Of a stretch of 64,000 nucleotides of DNA, positions 26,752-34,295 are shown piece after piece; the first letter of the stretch is position 1; every line of letters begins with the position of its first letter. The stretch is taken from positions 124,001 through 188,000 of the forward strand of contig NZ_JABBYG020000005.1 in the NCBI RefSeq assembly GCF_012935325.2. Reading direction: 5' to 3'. The notes under the pieces were generated by a model. The model ran no database searches. It saw only the letters and a list, made by a program, of their open reading frames with translations, and had not been told where the DNA came from. Origin of the DNA: Paenibacillus sp. PL91. GTDB lineage: Bacteria; Bacillota; Bacilli; Paenibacillales; Paenibacillaceae. The position numbers and the translations under genes were made by a program.

Positions 26752-27753
26752 TTGTTAAAGAAAAAAAGTTTTAAGGGGATCTTGATGTTGTCGATGGTGG
26801 CGGTACTCGTATTCGCAGCTGCTTGCGGTAACAATGCAAATGGCGGAAATAATGGTTCGGCAAATACAGGCAGTACGAATAACGCTGCTACAAACGCTCC
26901 AACTGAGGAAACAGCAAAATTGTCCGGTGAAATTAAAATCGACGGTTCGAGCACCGTATTCCCGCTTACTGAAGCGGCTGCTGAAGAATTTAACAAAGAG
27001 CACACAGATGTGCGCGTTCCAGTAGGCGTATCCGGTACAGGCGGCGGCTTCAAGCAATTTTGCGCAGGCGAGATCGCAATCGCGGATGCTTCCCGTCCGA
27101 TTAAAGAAGAAGAAGCTGCAGCTTGTAAAACAGCTGGCATCGAATACACAGAGCTTACAGTAGCATTTGACGGATTGTCAGTAGTCGTAAGCAAAGACAA
27201 TGACTTCATCGATCACTTGACCGTTGAAGAGCTTAACAAAATTTTCGTAACAGGCAGCACAGTAGCAACTTGGAAAGATGTTCGCGATACCTTCCCTGCA
27301 GAGCCGATCGTCATGTTCTCGCCAGGTGCAGATTCCGGAACTTATGACTATTTTAACGAAGCCATTCTTGATAAAGCAGGTATCCGCAACGATAAAGCAA
27401 TTAGCTTCTCGGAAGATGACAATGCGCTTGTACAAGGCGTAGCAGGCAGCAAATACGGTATTGGCTACTTCGGCTTTGCTTACTTTGAAGAAAATGCAGA
27501 CAAATTGAAAGTTGTCCCAGTTGACGGTGGTACAGGTGCAATTATACCAACGTATGACACGATCAAAGACGGCAGCTACGCGCCATTGTCCCGTCCGCTC
27601 TACATCTATGTAAGCAATAAAGAGCTTGAGCGTCCAGAAGTGAAAGAGTTCACGAAATATTATATCAACAACATTGGAACATTCGCTGGTGAAGTTGGAT
27701 ATGTATCTCTTCCTGATGAGCAATACGTGACGGAAGCGGCAAAAATTCAATAA
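26752..27753 (+). CDS. pstS: Phosphate ABC transporter substrate-binding lipoprotein PstS
   Basis: 333 residues from TTG 26752, 8 nt after AAGAGGAG; the GTG at 26743 is too close to that site. Lipoprotein signal with lipobox FAAAC, then the phosphate-binding residues of PstS (IDGSSTVFPLTEAAAEEF, GVSGTGGGFKQFC, SPGADSGTYDYF). It captures phosphate outside the membrane for PstCA. Expression is probably PhoP-controlled, given the upstream box, and a terminator separates it from pstC. Confidence 0.95.
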   Translation: MLKKKSFKGILMLSMVAVLVFAAACGNNANGGNNGSANTGSTNNAATNAPTEETAKLSGEIKIDGSSTVFPLTEAAAEEFNKEHTDVRVPVGVSGTGGGFKQFCAGEIAIADASRPIKEEEAAACKTAGIEYTELTVAFDGLSVVVSKDNDFIDHLTVEELNKIFVTGSTVATWKDVRDTFPAEPIVMFSPGADSGTYDYFNEAILDKAGIRNDKAISFSEDDNALVQGVAGSKYGIGYFGFAYFEENADKLKVVPVDGGTGAIIPTYDTIKDGSYAPLSRPLYIYVSNKELERPEVKEFTKYYINNIGTFAGEVGYVSLPDEQYVTEAAKIQ

Positions 27754-27774
27754 GCAGCCAAACTGCTGGATGAT

Positions 27775-27808
27775 AAAATGTGGTGTCTTGCGAGACATCA
27801 CATTTTTC
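27775..27808 (+). terminator. Intra-operon terminator between pstS and pstC
   Basis: AAATGTGGTGTCT pairs with AGACATCACATTT (one G-T pair) around TGCG, followed by T residues. As in the sugar operon, it would favour binding-protein expression over the membrane subunits. Confidence 0.82.
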
Positions 27809-27856
27809 ACGAATCATATGTAAACGAATTGTAAAGGCAAGAAGGAGGACGCCGCA

Positions 27857-28807
27857 ATGCCAACGCAAGGGCTTCAATCGGCCAGCAAGGCTCAAACAGC
27901 AAGCAAGGAATTGTATGACTTTAAAAATAAACGAGTTAGCATCATGAATAAATTGATGCCAATCCTACTGTTTCTATGTGCATCCGTATCCGTTCTTACA
28001 ACTATAGGGATTGTCGTCACACTCATCTCAGAAACGTATCAGTTTTTTCAAAAAATACCGATTTTTGATTTCCTGTTTGGGACAAAATGGTCGCCGTTAA
28101 TCCCTCCAAAAAGCTTCGGCGTTCTACCGCTCTTGTCAGGTACGCTTATGATTACGCTTATTGCCTGCTTAGTCGCTATTCCTTTAGGTTTGGCAAGCGC
28201 CATTTACTTATCCGAATATGCGCCAAAGCGCGTTCGCAAAATCATTAAACCGATTCTAGAGGTACTGGCAGGCGTACCGACGATCGTGTACGGTTACTTC
28301 GCGCTTAGCCTTGTAACTCCGCTTATTCAAAGCATTTTCAACAGCGCTGGCGTGTTCAATGCGCTAAGTGCCGGTATCGTAGTCGGCATTATGATTATTC
28401 CGATGGTTTGCTCGCTAAGTGAGGATGCAATGTCGTCTGTTCCGCGCAGCTTGCGCGACGGCGCATATGCGCTGGGTGCAACAAGATTCGAGGTCGCTTT
28501 GAAAATCGTCGTACCCGCTGCCTTTTCCGGTATCGTGGCTTCGGCCGTGCTCGCTTTCTCCCGTGCAATCGGCGAGACGATGATCGTTACGGTTGCTGCA
28601 GGCTCCACGCCTAATATGACCGCTAATCCGCTCGATAGTATCCAGACGATGACCGCATATATCGTTCAGGTCAGCCTCGGAGATACGCCGCACGGAACGG
28701 TTGAGTATGGATCGATCTTCGCGGTCGGCATGACGCTGTTCGTCATTACGTTCCTGCTCAATATTCTTGCCCAGTACATCGCAAGAAAATTCAGAGAGGA
28801 GTACTAA
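27857..28807 (+). CDS. pstC: Phosphate ABC transporter permease PstC
   Basis: 316 residues, six membrane segments, with the ATPase-docking loop ([20 protein letters not shown]). The family feature [11 protein letters not shown] is present. AAGGAGGA precedes the ATG. Partner of PstA in the phosphate channel. Confidence 0.95.
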   Translation: MPTQGLQSASKAQTASKELYDFKNKRVSIMNKLMPILLFLCASVSVLTTIGIVVTLISETYQFFQKIPIFDFLFGTKWSPLIPPKSFGVLPLLSGTLMITLIACLVAIPLGLASAIYLSEYAPKRVRKIIKPILEVLAGVPTIVYGYFALSLVTPLIQSIFNSAGVFNALSAGIVVGIMIIPMVCSLSEDAMSSVPRSLRDGAYALGATRFEVALKIVVPAAFSGIVASAVLAFSRAIGETMIVTVAAGSTPNMTANPLDSIQTMTAYIVQVSLGDTPHGTVEYGSIFAVGMTLFVITFLLNILAQYIARKFREEY

Positions 28808-28808
28808 G

Positions 28809-29684
28809 ATGAACATATTTCAAGACGCGAACCGAAAGCAAATCGCTAATCGACGGAAGACGGACTGGATGCTGCATATGCTGTTCGTCGTAGCTACCTC
28901 AATCGGCGTTCTCGCGCTATGCGCGTTAATCGTAGATATATTAATTGACGGCATTTCCCGCCTTCAGCCTGACCTATTCACGAACTTTCCGTCCCGTAAA
29001 GCGGATGGTTCCGGAATGAAGTCAGCGCTCGTAGGCACGATCTACATGCTGCTTCTTATGGCGCCGATTTCCTTCATCTTTGGTGTCGGAGCTGCAATTT
29101 ATTTGGAGGAATATGCGAAGAAAGGCCGGATTACTCGGATCATTCAGCTTAATATCAGTACGCTGGCGGGTGTTCCTTCTATCGTTTACGGCATTTTGGG
29201 ATTAACCTTGTTCGTTCGTCTTCTATCGCTCGACCGCAGTCTCATTGCCGGTGCATTAACGATGACGCTGCTTGTGCTTCCGATTATTATCGTCTCCGCA
29301 CAGGAGGCCATTCGCGCGGTTCCCAAATCGCGCCGCGATGCCTCGTTCGCGCTTGGCGCGACCAAATGGCAAACCGTATCCCGTTCGGTTATGCCATCTG
29401 CTCTTCCCGGCGTTTTAACCGGCGTCATTTTAGCGATGTCGCGGGCAATCGGAGAGACAGCGCCGCTCGTTATGATCGGTGCACTGACCTACGTCGCATT
29501 TTTGCCAAATGGTCTCAAGGATTCGTTTACCGTTATTCCTATTCAAGTGTACAACTGGTTGTCTAAGCCTCAGCTTGAGTTTAAAGAGCTTGCGGCCAGC
29601 GGTATTATCGTTTTACTCGCACTGCTGTTACTAATGAACTTCTCAGCTATTTTGCTTCGCAACAAGTACCAAAAAAACGTCTAA
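28809..29684 (+). CDS. pstA: Phosphate ABC transporter permease PstA
   Basis: 291 residues, six membrane segments, docking loop RRDASFALGATKWQTVSRSV and family segment VPSIVYGILGLTLF. The ATG at 28809 follows AGAGAGGAG, which lies in the end of pstC, and the genes are 1 bp apart, so translation is coupled. Confidence 0.95.
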   Translation: MNIFQDANRKQIANRRKTDWMLHMLFVVATSIGVLALCALIVDILIDGISRLQPDLFTNFPSRKADGSGMKSALVGTIYMLLLMAPISFIFGVGAAIYLEEYAKKGRITRIIQLNISTLAGVPSIVYGILGLTLFVRLLSLDRSLIAGALTMTLLVLPIIIVSAQEAIRAVPKSRRDASFALGATKWQTVSRSVMPSALPGVLTGVILAMSRAIGETAPLVMIGALTYVAFLPNGLKDSFTVIPIQVYNWLSKPQLEFKELAASGIIVLLALLLLMNFSAILLRNKYQKNV

Positions 29685-29725
29685 AGAAATTCGTAAGCAG
29701 TGAACACACTTAGGAGGAGAACGAT

Positions 29726-30481
29726 ATGGAAGCACTTATTAATATTAGCAAACTTAATCTGTTTTATGGCGCTTTCCACGCTTTGAAGGATGTAACGTTA
29801 ACGATACCGGAGAAAGCGATCACCGCTTTCATCGGACCATCAGGCTGCGGCAAGTCGACGCTGCTTCGCACGCTGAACCGCATGAACGACATGATTCCAG
29901 GCACTCGGATCGAGGGCGGCATTGCAATCGGCGGAACAGAAATTTATTCGAATGAAGTAGATGTAGAGACGCTTCGCAAAAAAGTAGGCATGGTGTTCCA
30001 GCAGCCGAACCCGTTCCCGAAATCCATTTATGACAATGTTGCATACGGACCGCGCCTGCATGGCATTACAAGCAAGCGCGAGCTTGATGAAATTGTAGAA
30101 ACGAGCTTGAAATCCGCTGTATTGTGGGATGAAGTTAAGGATCACTTGAAGCGCTCCGCCTTCGGCTTATCCGGCGGCCAGCAGCAGCGTCTATGTATTG
30201 CGCGCGCGCTTGCTGTGAATCCGAATATTTTGCTCATGGATGAGGCGACTTCAGCACTAGACCCGATTTCCACGCTAAAGATTGAAGAGCTTGCCCAAGA
30301 GCTGAAGGACAAGTACACGATTGTAATGGTTACTCACAACATGCATCAGGCAGCCCGCGTATCCAACCAAACCGTTTTTTTCTTAAATGGCGAAGTCATT
30401 GAGTATTCGGATACAGAGAAGCTGTTCTCCAATCCGACTGATCAGCGCACGGAAGATTATATTAGCGGACGCTTCGGCTAA
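29726..30481 (+). CDS. pstB: Phosphate ABC transporter ATP-binding protein PstB
   Basis: 251 residues, a single ABC domain: Walker [11 protein letters not shown] loop in [13 protein letters not shown], signature [10 protein letters not shown], Walker [14 protein letters not shown] and switch His in MVTHNMHQ. A full-length, apparently intact ATPase for the Pst importer. AGGAGGAGA precedes the ATG. Confidence 0.96.
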   Translation: MEALINISKLNLFYGAFHALKDVTLTIPEKAITAFIGPSGCGKSTLLRTLNRMNDMIPGTRIEGGIAIGGTEIYSNEVDVETLRKKVGMVFQQPNPFPKSIYDNVAYGPRLHGITSKRELDEIVETSLKSAVLWDEVKDHLKRSAFGLSGGQQQRLCIARALAVNPNILLMDEATSALDPISTLKIEELAQELKDKYTIVMVTHNMHQAARVSNQTVFFLNGEVIEYSDTEKLFSNPTDQRTEDYISGRFG

Positions 30482-30540
30482 GCTGAGCGAGCTTATTGAA
30501 ATAGTCTATTCATAGAGCCTAGGCCTGCTTCACCTATTTT

Positions 30541-30570
30541 ACAGCCTGCACTTTCGAGCGGGCTTGTTTC
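30541..30570 (+). terminator. Weak hairpin between pstB and phoU
   Basis: AGCCTGC pairs with GCGGGCT (one G-T pair) around a short loop, with only a broken T tail. It may attenuate or process the transcript before phoU. Confidence 0.4.
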
Positions 30571-30595
30571 ATGAACCTATAGGAGGAATGCCGTT

Positions 30596-31258
30596 GTGAT
30601 GACCACGCGTAAAGAGTTTGACCAAGGACTTGAGCATCTTCATAACCTGATTATCAACATGGGTACTTTTGTGGAAAAGGCGCTCGCAGAATCGATAGAA
30701 GCATTGAAGACGGTTGATGTTAACCGTGCGAAACAAGTGATTGCAAATGATCCAACCTTGAACCAAATGGAAGAAAAAATTACGGAAATCGGATCGAAGC
30801 TTATTGCGACGCAGCAGCCGGTTGCCAAGGATTTGCGCCGCATTTTGTCCGCGTTCAAAATCGCGAGCGACTTGGAGCGGATGGGAGATAATTCCGTCGA
30901 TATTGCGAAGGTCGTCTTGCGTCTAGAAGGCCAGCAGCTTATTAAACCGTTGATCGATTTGCCCCGGATGGCAGAGATCGTTCAGCTGATGACCTATGAA
31001 GCGATACAATCATTTATTCAAGAAAATGTGGACTTGGCTTATAAAATGGCGAAGGACGATGATCAAGTGGATGCTCTGTACGGGCAGATCACCCGTGAAC
31101 TTTACTCACTAATGATGGAAAATCCACGCAACATCACGCAAGCGTCACTGCTTAGCTTCGTTGGACGTTACCTGGAAAGGTTCGGCGATCATGCGACGAA
31201 CATCGGTGAGAGCGTCGTTTATCTCGTTACGGGAAATAGACCGGATTTGAATGTATAA
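30596..31258 (+). CDS. phoU: Phosphate signalling protein PhoU
   Basis: 220 residues made of two three-helix PhoU repeats with the metal-cluster motif in each (FKIASDLERMGDNSVDIAK, VGRYLERFGDHATNIGES). PhoU links Pst transport state to the PhoR kinase and dampens phosphate uptake. GTG 30596 lies 8 nt after AGGAGGA; the adjacent ATG is a weaker alternative. Last gene of the pst operon. Confidence 0.95.
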   Translation: MMTTRKEFDQGLEHLHNLIINMGTFVEKALAESIEALKTVDVNRAKQVIANDPTLNQMEEKITEIGSKLIATQQPVAKDLRRILSAFKIASDLERMGDNSVDIAKVVLRLEGQQLIKPLIDLPRMAEIVQLMTYEAIQSFIQENVDLAYKMAKDDDQVDALYGQITRELYSLMMENPRNITQASLLSFVGRYLERFGDHATNIGESVVYLVTGNRPDLNV

Positions 31259-31276
31259 TCGGCACGAAAAAATACT

Positions 31277-31314
31277 TAAAACCGTCAAAGCGGTGACGCT
31301 TAGACGGTTTTTTT
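31277..31314 (+). terminator. Terminator of the pst-phoU operon
   Basis: AAAACCGTC pairs with GACGGTTTT, with an inner AGCG/CGCT stem around GTGA, then a T run. Confidence 0.9.
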
Positions 31315-31352
31315 GTGCTTACAGGCCAAAAGCACTAATGGATTTGTCGAAT

Positions 31353-31416
31353 TTTACCTAAAGTTAATTCTTTTATGCATCTCCATTCACAAAACCCTGT
31401 TAAAGTCATTCATAAT
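31353..31416 (+). promoter_or_regulatory. Candidate PhoP boxes and promoter before the CBS-GGDEF gene
   Basis: TTTACC (31353) and TTAATT (31364) are 11 bp apart. A further TTCACA (31386) precedes a -10-like CATAAT at 31411. The register is less regular than before pstS, so this is a tentative site. Confidence 0.38.
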
Positions 31417-31454
31417 GCAACTGAAATAGACAATGGTTGATCGAGGGGATTCGG

Positions 31455-32978
31455 ATGGATGAGGTTGGGATTGGTTTATTCAATCGAGATATGATCCGCA
31501 GCATTAAAGAGCGCTGGCATGATGGTGGCATCAGCGTTATTTATGTCCGCTTCCAAGCAGGGAATGCGGCTTCTGAATCAGCATTGCAGCTATGGGAAAG
31601 CGGAGAGCCGAGACTCTTTTGGCGTCAGCGGCTAGAGTGGGATTATTTTTATTTATTTTATCGCAAGCAGCAGGATGAGTCGATCGACAAGCTTACCGAT
31701 CAAGCAGTGGAGAGGCTAACCGAGGAGCTGCGGAAGGCAGGGGCGAAAAGAGAGAGCGAGCATGACGCGGAAACGAAGCTGGAAGCCGCCATTGGCGTCT
31801 CAACTGCGTTTCCGCCTGCAACAGGCCGATCATCCGAAGCGGTTATCTACCGGATGCTGCTGGGTGCGATGGAGAAAAGCATGTTAAATGGTTTAGAGCG
31901 AAGTAATGGAAATGAGGTAAGTGTCCGTAATAGTGCAATCGCGCCTCAGCTAGCTGCAGCCAGCGATCCAATAAGGCAGCTGCACTCGCCTGGTATTCAG
32001 AGCAAGACTGTGCGTATCGGGGCGTTAGCCGTTCCGTTTCCGATTATCTCTGGGCAGACAAGAGTATCGGAGGTTGCTTTTTTATTCGATACGAATGCCA
32101 AAACGCAGGGAGCGGTGATCGTCGACCGAGGGCGGCCGGTCGGCATATTGATGAAAGAGAAGCTGCATCAGATGCTTGCTGGCCAATTCGGGCTTCCGCT
32201 TTATTGGAATAGGCCGGTGGAGCGCATTATGAACAAACAGCCGCTTATCGTGGATGAACAGCTGCCTGTAGAGCAGGTTTCCCAGCTGGCTATGGCTAGA
32301 GATTTTTCGCAGCTATATGATGTAGTGCTCATAACGAAGGACGGCCAGATGGCAGGAGCAGCCTCGATAAGGTCGATTTTGGAATGTATAACGACGCTTC
32401 GGACAGAGGCCGCTCGAGGAGCCAATCCCCTTACAGGCTTGCCGGGAAACGAGGAGATTCAGCTTGAGCTGCGCCGCCGCATCGGACAGGGTGCACCCTT
32501 TGCCGTCATCTATGCGGACCTTGACTATTTTAAATGGTATAACGACTTTTTCGGTTTTGGACTAGGGGATGATCTTATCCGCTATTTAGCTGAAATATTG
32601 TGCGAGAAGCAAAGCTTGCTCGGCAGCGACGGTGATTTTGTCGGTCATATCGGAGGGGATGATTTCATCGTGGTGACGAATGCCAACGTTGCAGAGCAGC
32701 TATGCCAAGCCTTGATCAAAAGATTCGATGCAGGAATCAAGCCATTCTACGGCGGCATCGAGGTGACAACCGTGGAGGATCGGAATGGCGAGCTCATCGA
32801 GCAGGAAGGCGTTACCCTTTCGCTATCGCTCATGATCTGGGACGGCAAGGTGCCGCTAGCGAGCGAGGATATTCCAAGAATGGCTGCAAAGCTGAAGAAG
32901 CAAGCAAAGGCATTAAAGGGCAGTGTCTATATAAAGGATCAAATAATAGGAATGCTTCATGGAGAGGAACGGCATTGA
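31455..32978 (+). CDS. CBS-pair GGDEF protein (putative diguanylate cyclase)
   Basis: 507 residues from ATG 31455 (GAGGGG 6 nt upstream). The N-terminal about 150 residues are unassigned but have a GGDEF-like layout. A CBS pair follows (about 195-320; GAVIVDRGRPVGILMKEKLH, MNKQPLIVDEQLP), then a GGDEF domain (about 335-500) with NPLTGLPGN, ADLDYFKWYNDFFGFGLGDD and an active-site GGDDF in place of GGDEF. GG(D/E)(D/E)F variants can be active, so c-di-GMP synthesis is plausible. Its stop overlaps the EAL gene by 4 bp, so the two are coupled like a split bifunctional protein. Confidence 0.82.
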   Translation: MDEVGIGLFNRDMIRSIKERWHDGGISVIYVRFQAGNAASESALQLWESGEPRLFWRQRLEWDYFYLFYRKQQDESIDKLTDQAVERLTEELRKAGAKRESEHDAETKLEAAIGVSTAFPPATGRSSEAVIYRMLLGAMEKSMLNGLERSNGNEVSVRNSAIAPQLAAASDPIRQLHSPGIQSKTVRIGALAVPFPIISGQTRVSEVAFLFDTNAKTQGAVIVDRGRPVGILMKEKLHQMLAGQFGLPLYWNRPVERIMNKQPLIVDEQLPVEQVSQLAMARDFSQLYDVVLITKDGQMAGAASIRSILECITTLRTEAARGANPLTGLPGNEEIQLELRRRIGQGAPFAVIYADLDYFKWYNDFFGFGLGDDLIRYLAEILCEKQSLLGSDGDFVGHIGGDDFIVVTNANVAEQLCQALIKRFDAGIKPFYGGIEVTTVEDRNGELIEQEGVTLSLSLMIWDGKVPLASEDIPRMAAKLKKQAKALKGSVYIKDQIIGMLHGEERH

Positions 32979-34195
32979 TATTGAGACTACTTCGAGAGTT
33001 AGAGCAGAAAAAGGACGTGGGAAACGAGAGCTCAGACCTTCTCGGAATCATCTATTTGTCTTGGCAGTTCGGGTCTGACGAGCAGAGCAGCAGCATCCCC
33101 TCCTTGCAGGAGCGCTGGCGCGTGTTCGCCGAACGAGAGACGGCAGCTACATTTAGAAATTCTCAGCTTTATGAGGGCATGCAATGGATGAGAGATGATT
33201 TGTTCATTCAATTGCGACTCCCTGCTGGACGTCAGTCTACTCTAGAGGGCTGGCTGCTTGAGGTTGCCCATAAGCATAAGAAGGAATGGGAGCTTCAATT
33301 TAAGGAAGAGCTGGGAAAGCATAGCCGGAGGCGTTTAGAAGGACAGCTGCATGCAGGCATTGCAGTTGTTGCGGCCGATTCGCGCATGGATGGCTTGCTG
33401 TGGTATGAGGTGATGAAACGAGCGATCTTACACGGCCAATCAGTCGGAGCTATGGAGCGCAGCTTGAAGCGGCGAGCCATCGAGCGTTTAATAAGGGAGC
33501 GGCTTATTCATACGGTATACCAGCCCATCGTTTCGTTGCAGCCTAAGGGGGAAGTATTCGGTTACGAGGCACTTACGCGCACGCTAGACCAGACTTGGTT
33601 TCCAGGGCCGATGGAGCTGTTTCACTTTGCAGACCAAGAGGGACTAAACTATTCGCTCGATCGTCTGGCAAGAGAAAAGGCGATTGAGGGCTGCAAGACG
33701 CTTAAGCCGAAACAGAAGCTGTTCATAAACGTCATGGCGCAAATTATGGAGGACCCGTGCTTCTCACCTGGGAAGACATTAAGCCTGCTGGAGCAGCACG
33801 GACTGTCGCCGCATCATGTTGTATTCGAAATTACGGAGCGAAGCTCCATTGCTGATTTTGGCTCTGTAAAGAAGGCATTGGAGCATTATCGAAGCCAAGG
33901 CTATCAAATTGCAATCGATGACGTCGGAGCGGGCTACTCGTCTCTGCAATCCATTGTGGAGCTGCGGCCAGATTATTTGAAGGTTGATCGCTCGATCATT
34001 CAGAACGTCCATCTTGATGAATTGAAGGAACATATTCTGTATACATTAGTTCAGCTGGCTGACAAAATGAACATATCGATCATCGCCGAAGGCATCGAGC
34101 TCGAAGAGGAGCTCGCCAAGGTTCGCGAAATGGGCATAGCTTACGCCCAGGGTTATTTGCTTGGAAGACCTGCTGCTTTCAAGTCCAACTTTTAG
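32975..34195 (+). CDS. EAL-domain protein (putative c-di-GMP phosphodiesterase)
   Basis: 406 residues from TTG 32975, 7 nt after GGAGAGG and overlapping the GGDEF stop. The open frame continues upstream inside the GGDEF gene but has no supported start there. Residues about 1-165 resemble the N-terminal region of the upstream protein in layout. The EAL domain (about 170-400) keeps its catalytic set: FGYEALTR, LFINV, FEITER, DDVGAGYSSL, YLKVDRSII, IIAEGIE and AQGYLLGRP. It is probably an active c-di-GMP hydrolase, paired with the overlapping cyclase gene. Confidence 0.82.
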   Translation: MILRLLRELEQKKDVGNESSDLLGIIYLSWQFGSDEQSSSIPSLQERWRVFAERETAATFRNSQLYEGMQWMRDDLFIQLRLPAGRQSTLEGWLLEVAHKHKKEWELQFKEELGKHSRRRLEGQLHAGIAVVAADSRMDGLLWYEVMKRAILHGQSVGAMERSLKRRAIERLIRERLIHTVYQPIVSLQPKGEVFGYEALTRTLDQTWFPGPMELFHFADQEGLNYSLDRLAREKAIEGCKTLKPKQKLFINVMAQIMEDPCFSPGKTLSLLEQHGLSPHHVVFEITERSSIADFGSVKKALEHYRSQGYQIAIDDVGAGYSSLQSIVELRPDYLKVDRSIIQNVHLDELKEHILYTLVQLADKMNISIIAEGIELEEELAKVREMGIAYAQGYLLGRPAAFKSNF

Positions 34196-34203
34196 TAACA
34201 TAT

Positions 34204-34246
34204 GGGGCTTTCCTTTGGCAGCGATGCTTGGGAAAAGCCCTTTTTG
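34204..34246 (+). terminator. Terminator between the EAL gene and polA
   Basis: GGGCTTTCC pairs with GGAAAAGCCC around a medium loop, followed by TTTTT. A TATACT at 34249 shortly after may be the polA -10. Confidence 0.8.
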
Positions 34247-34295
34247 TGGTATACTTATCGGTATGAATGCTACATAAAGAAGGTGTTGATCCCAT

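Noticed and set aside
32702..32974. Upstream in-frame extension of the EAL gene inside the GGDEF gene
   Set aside because: Out-of-frame reading of the conserved GGDEF domain; TTG 32975 with GGAGAGG is a better start.
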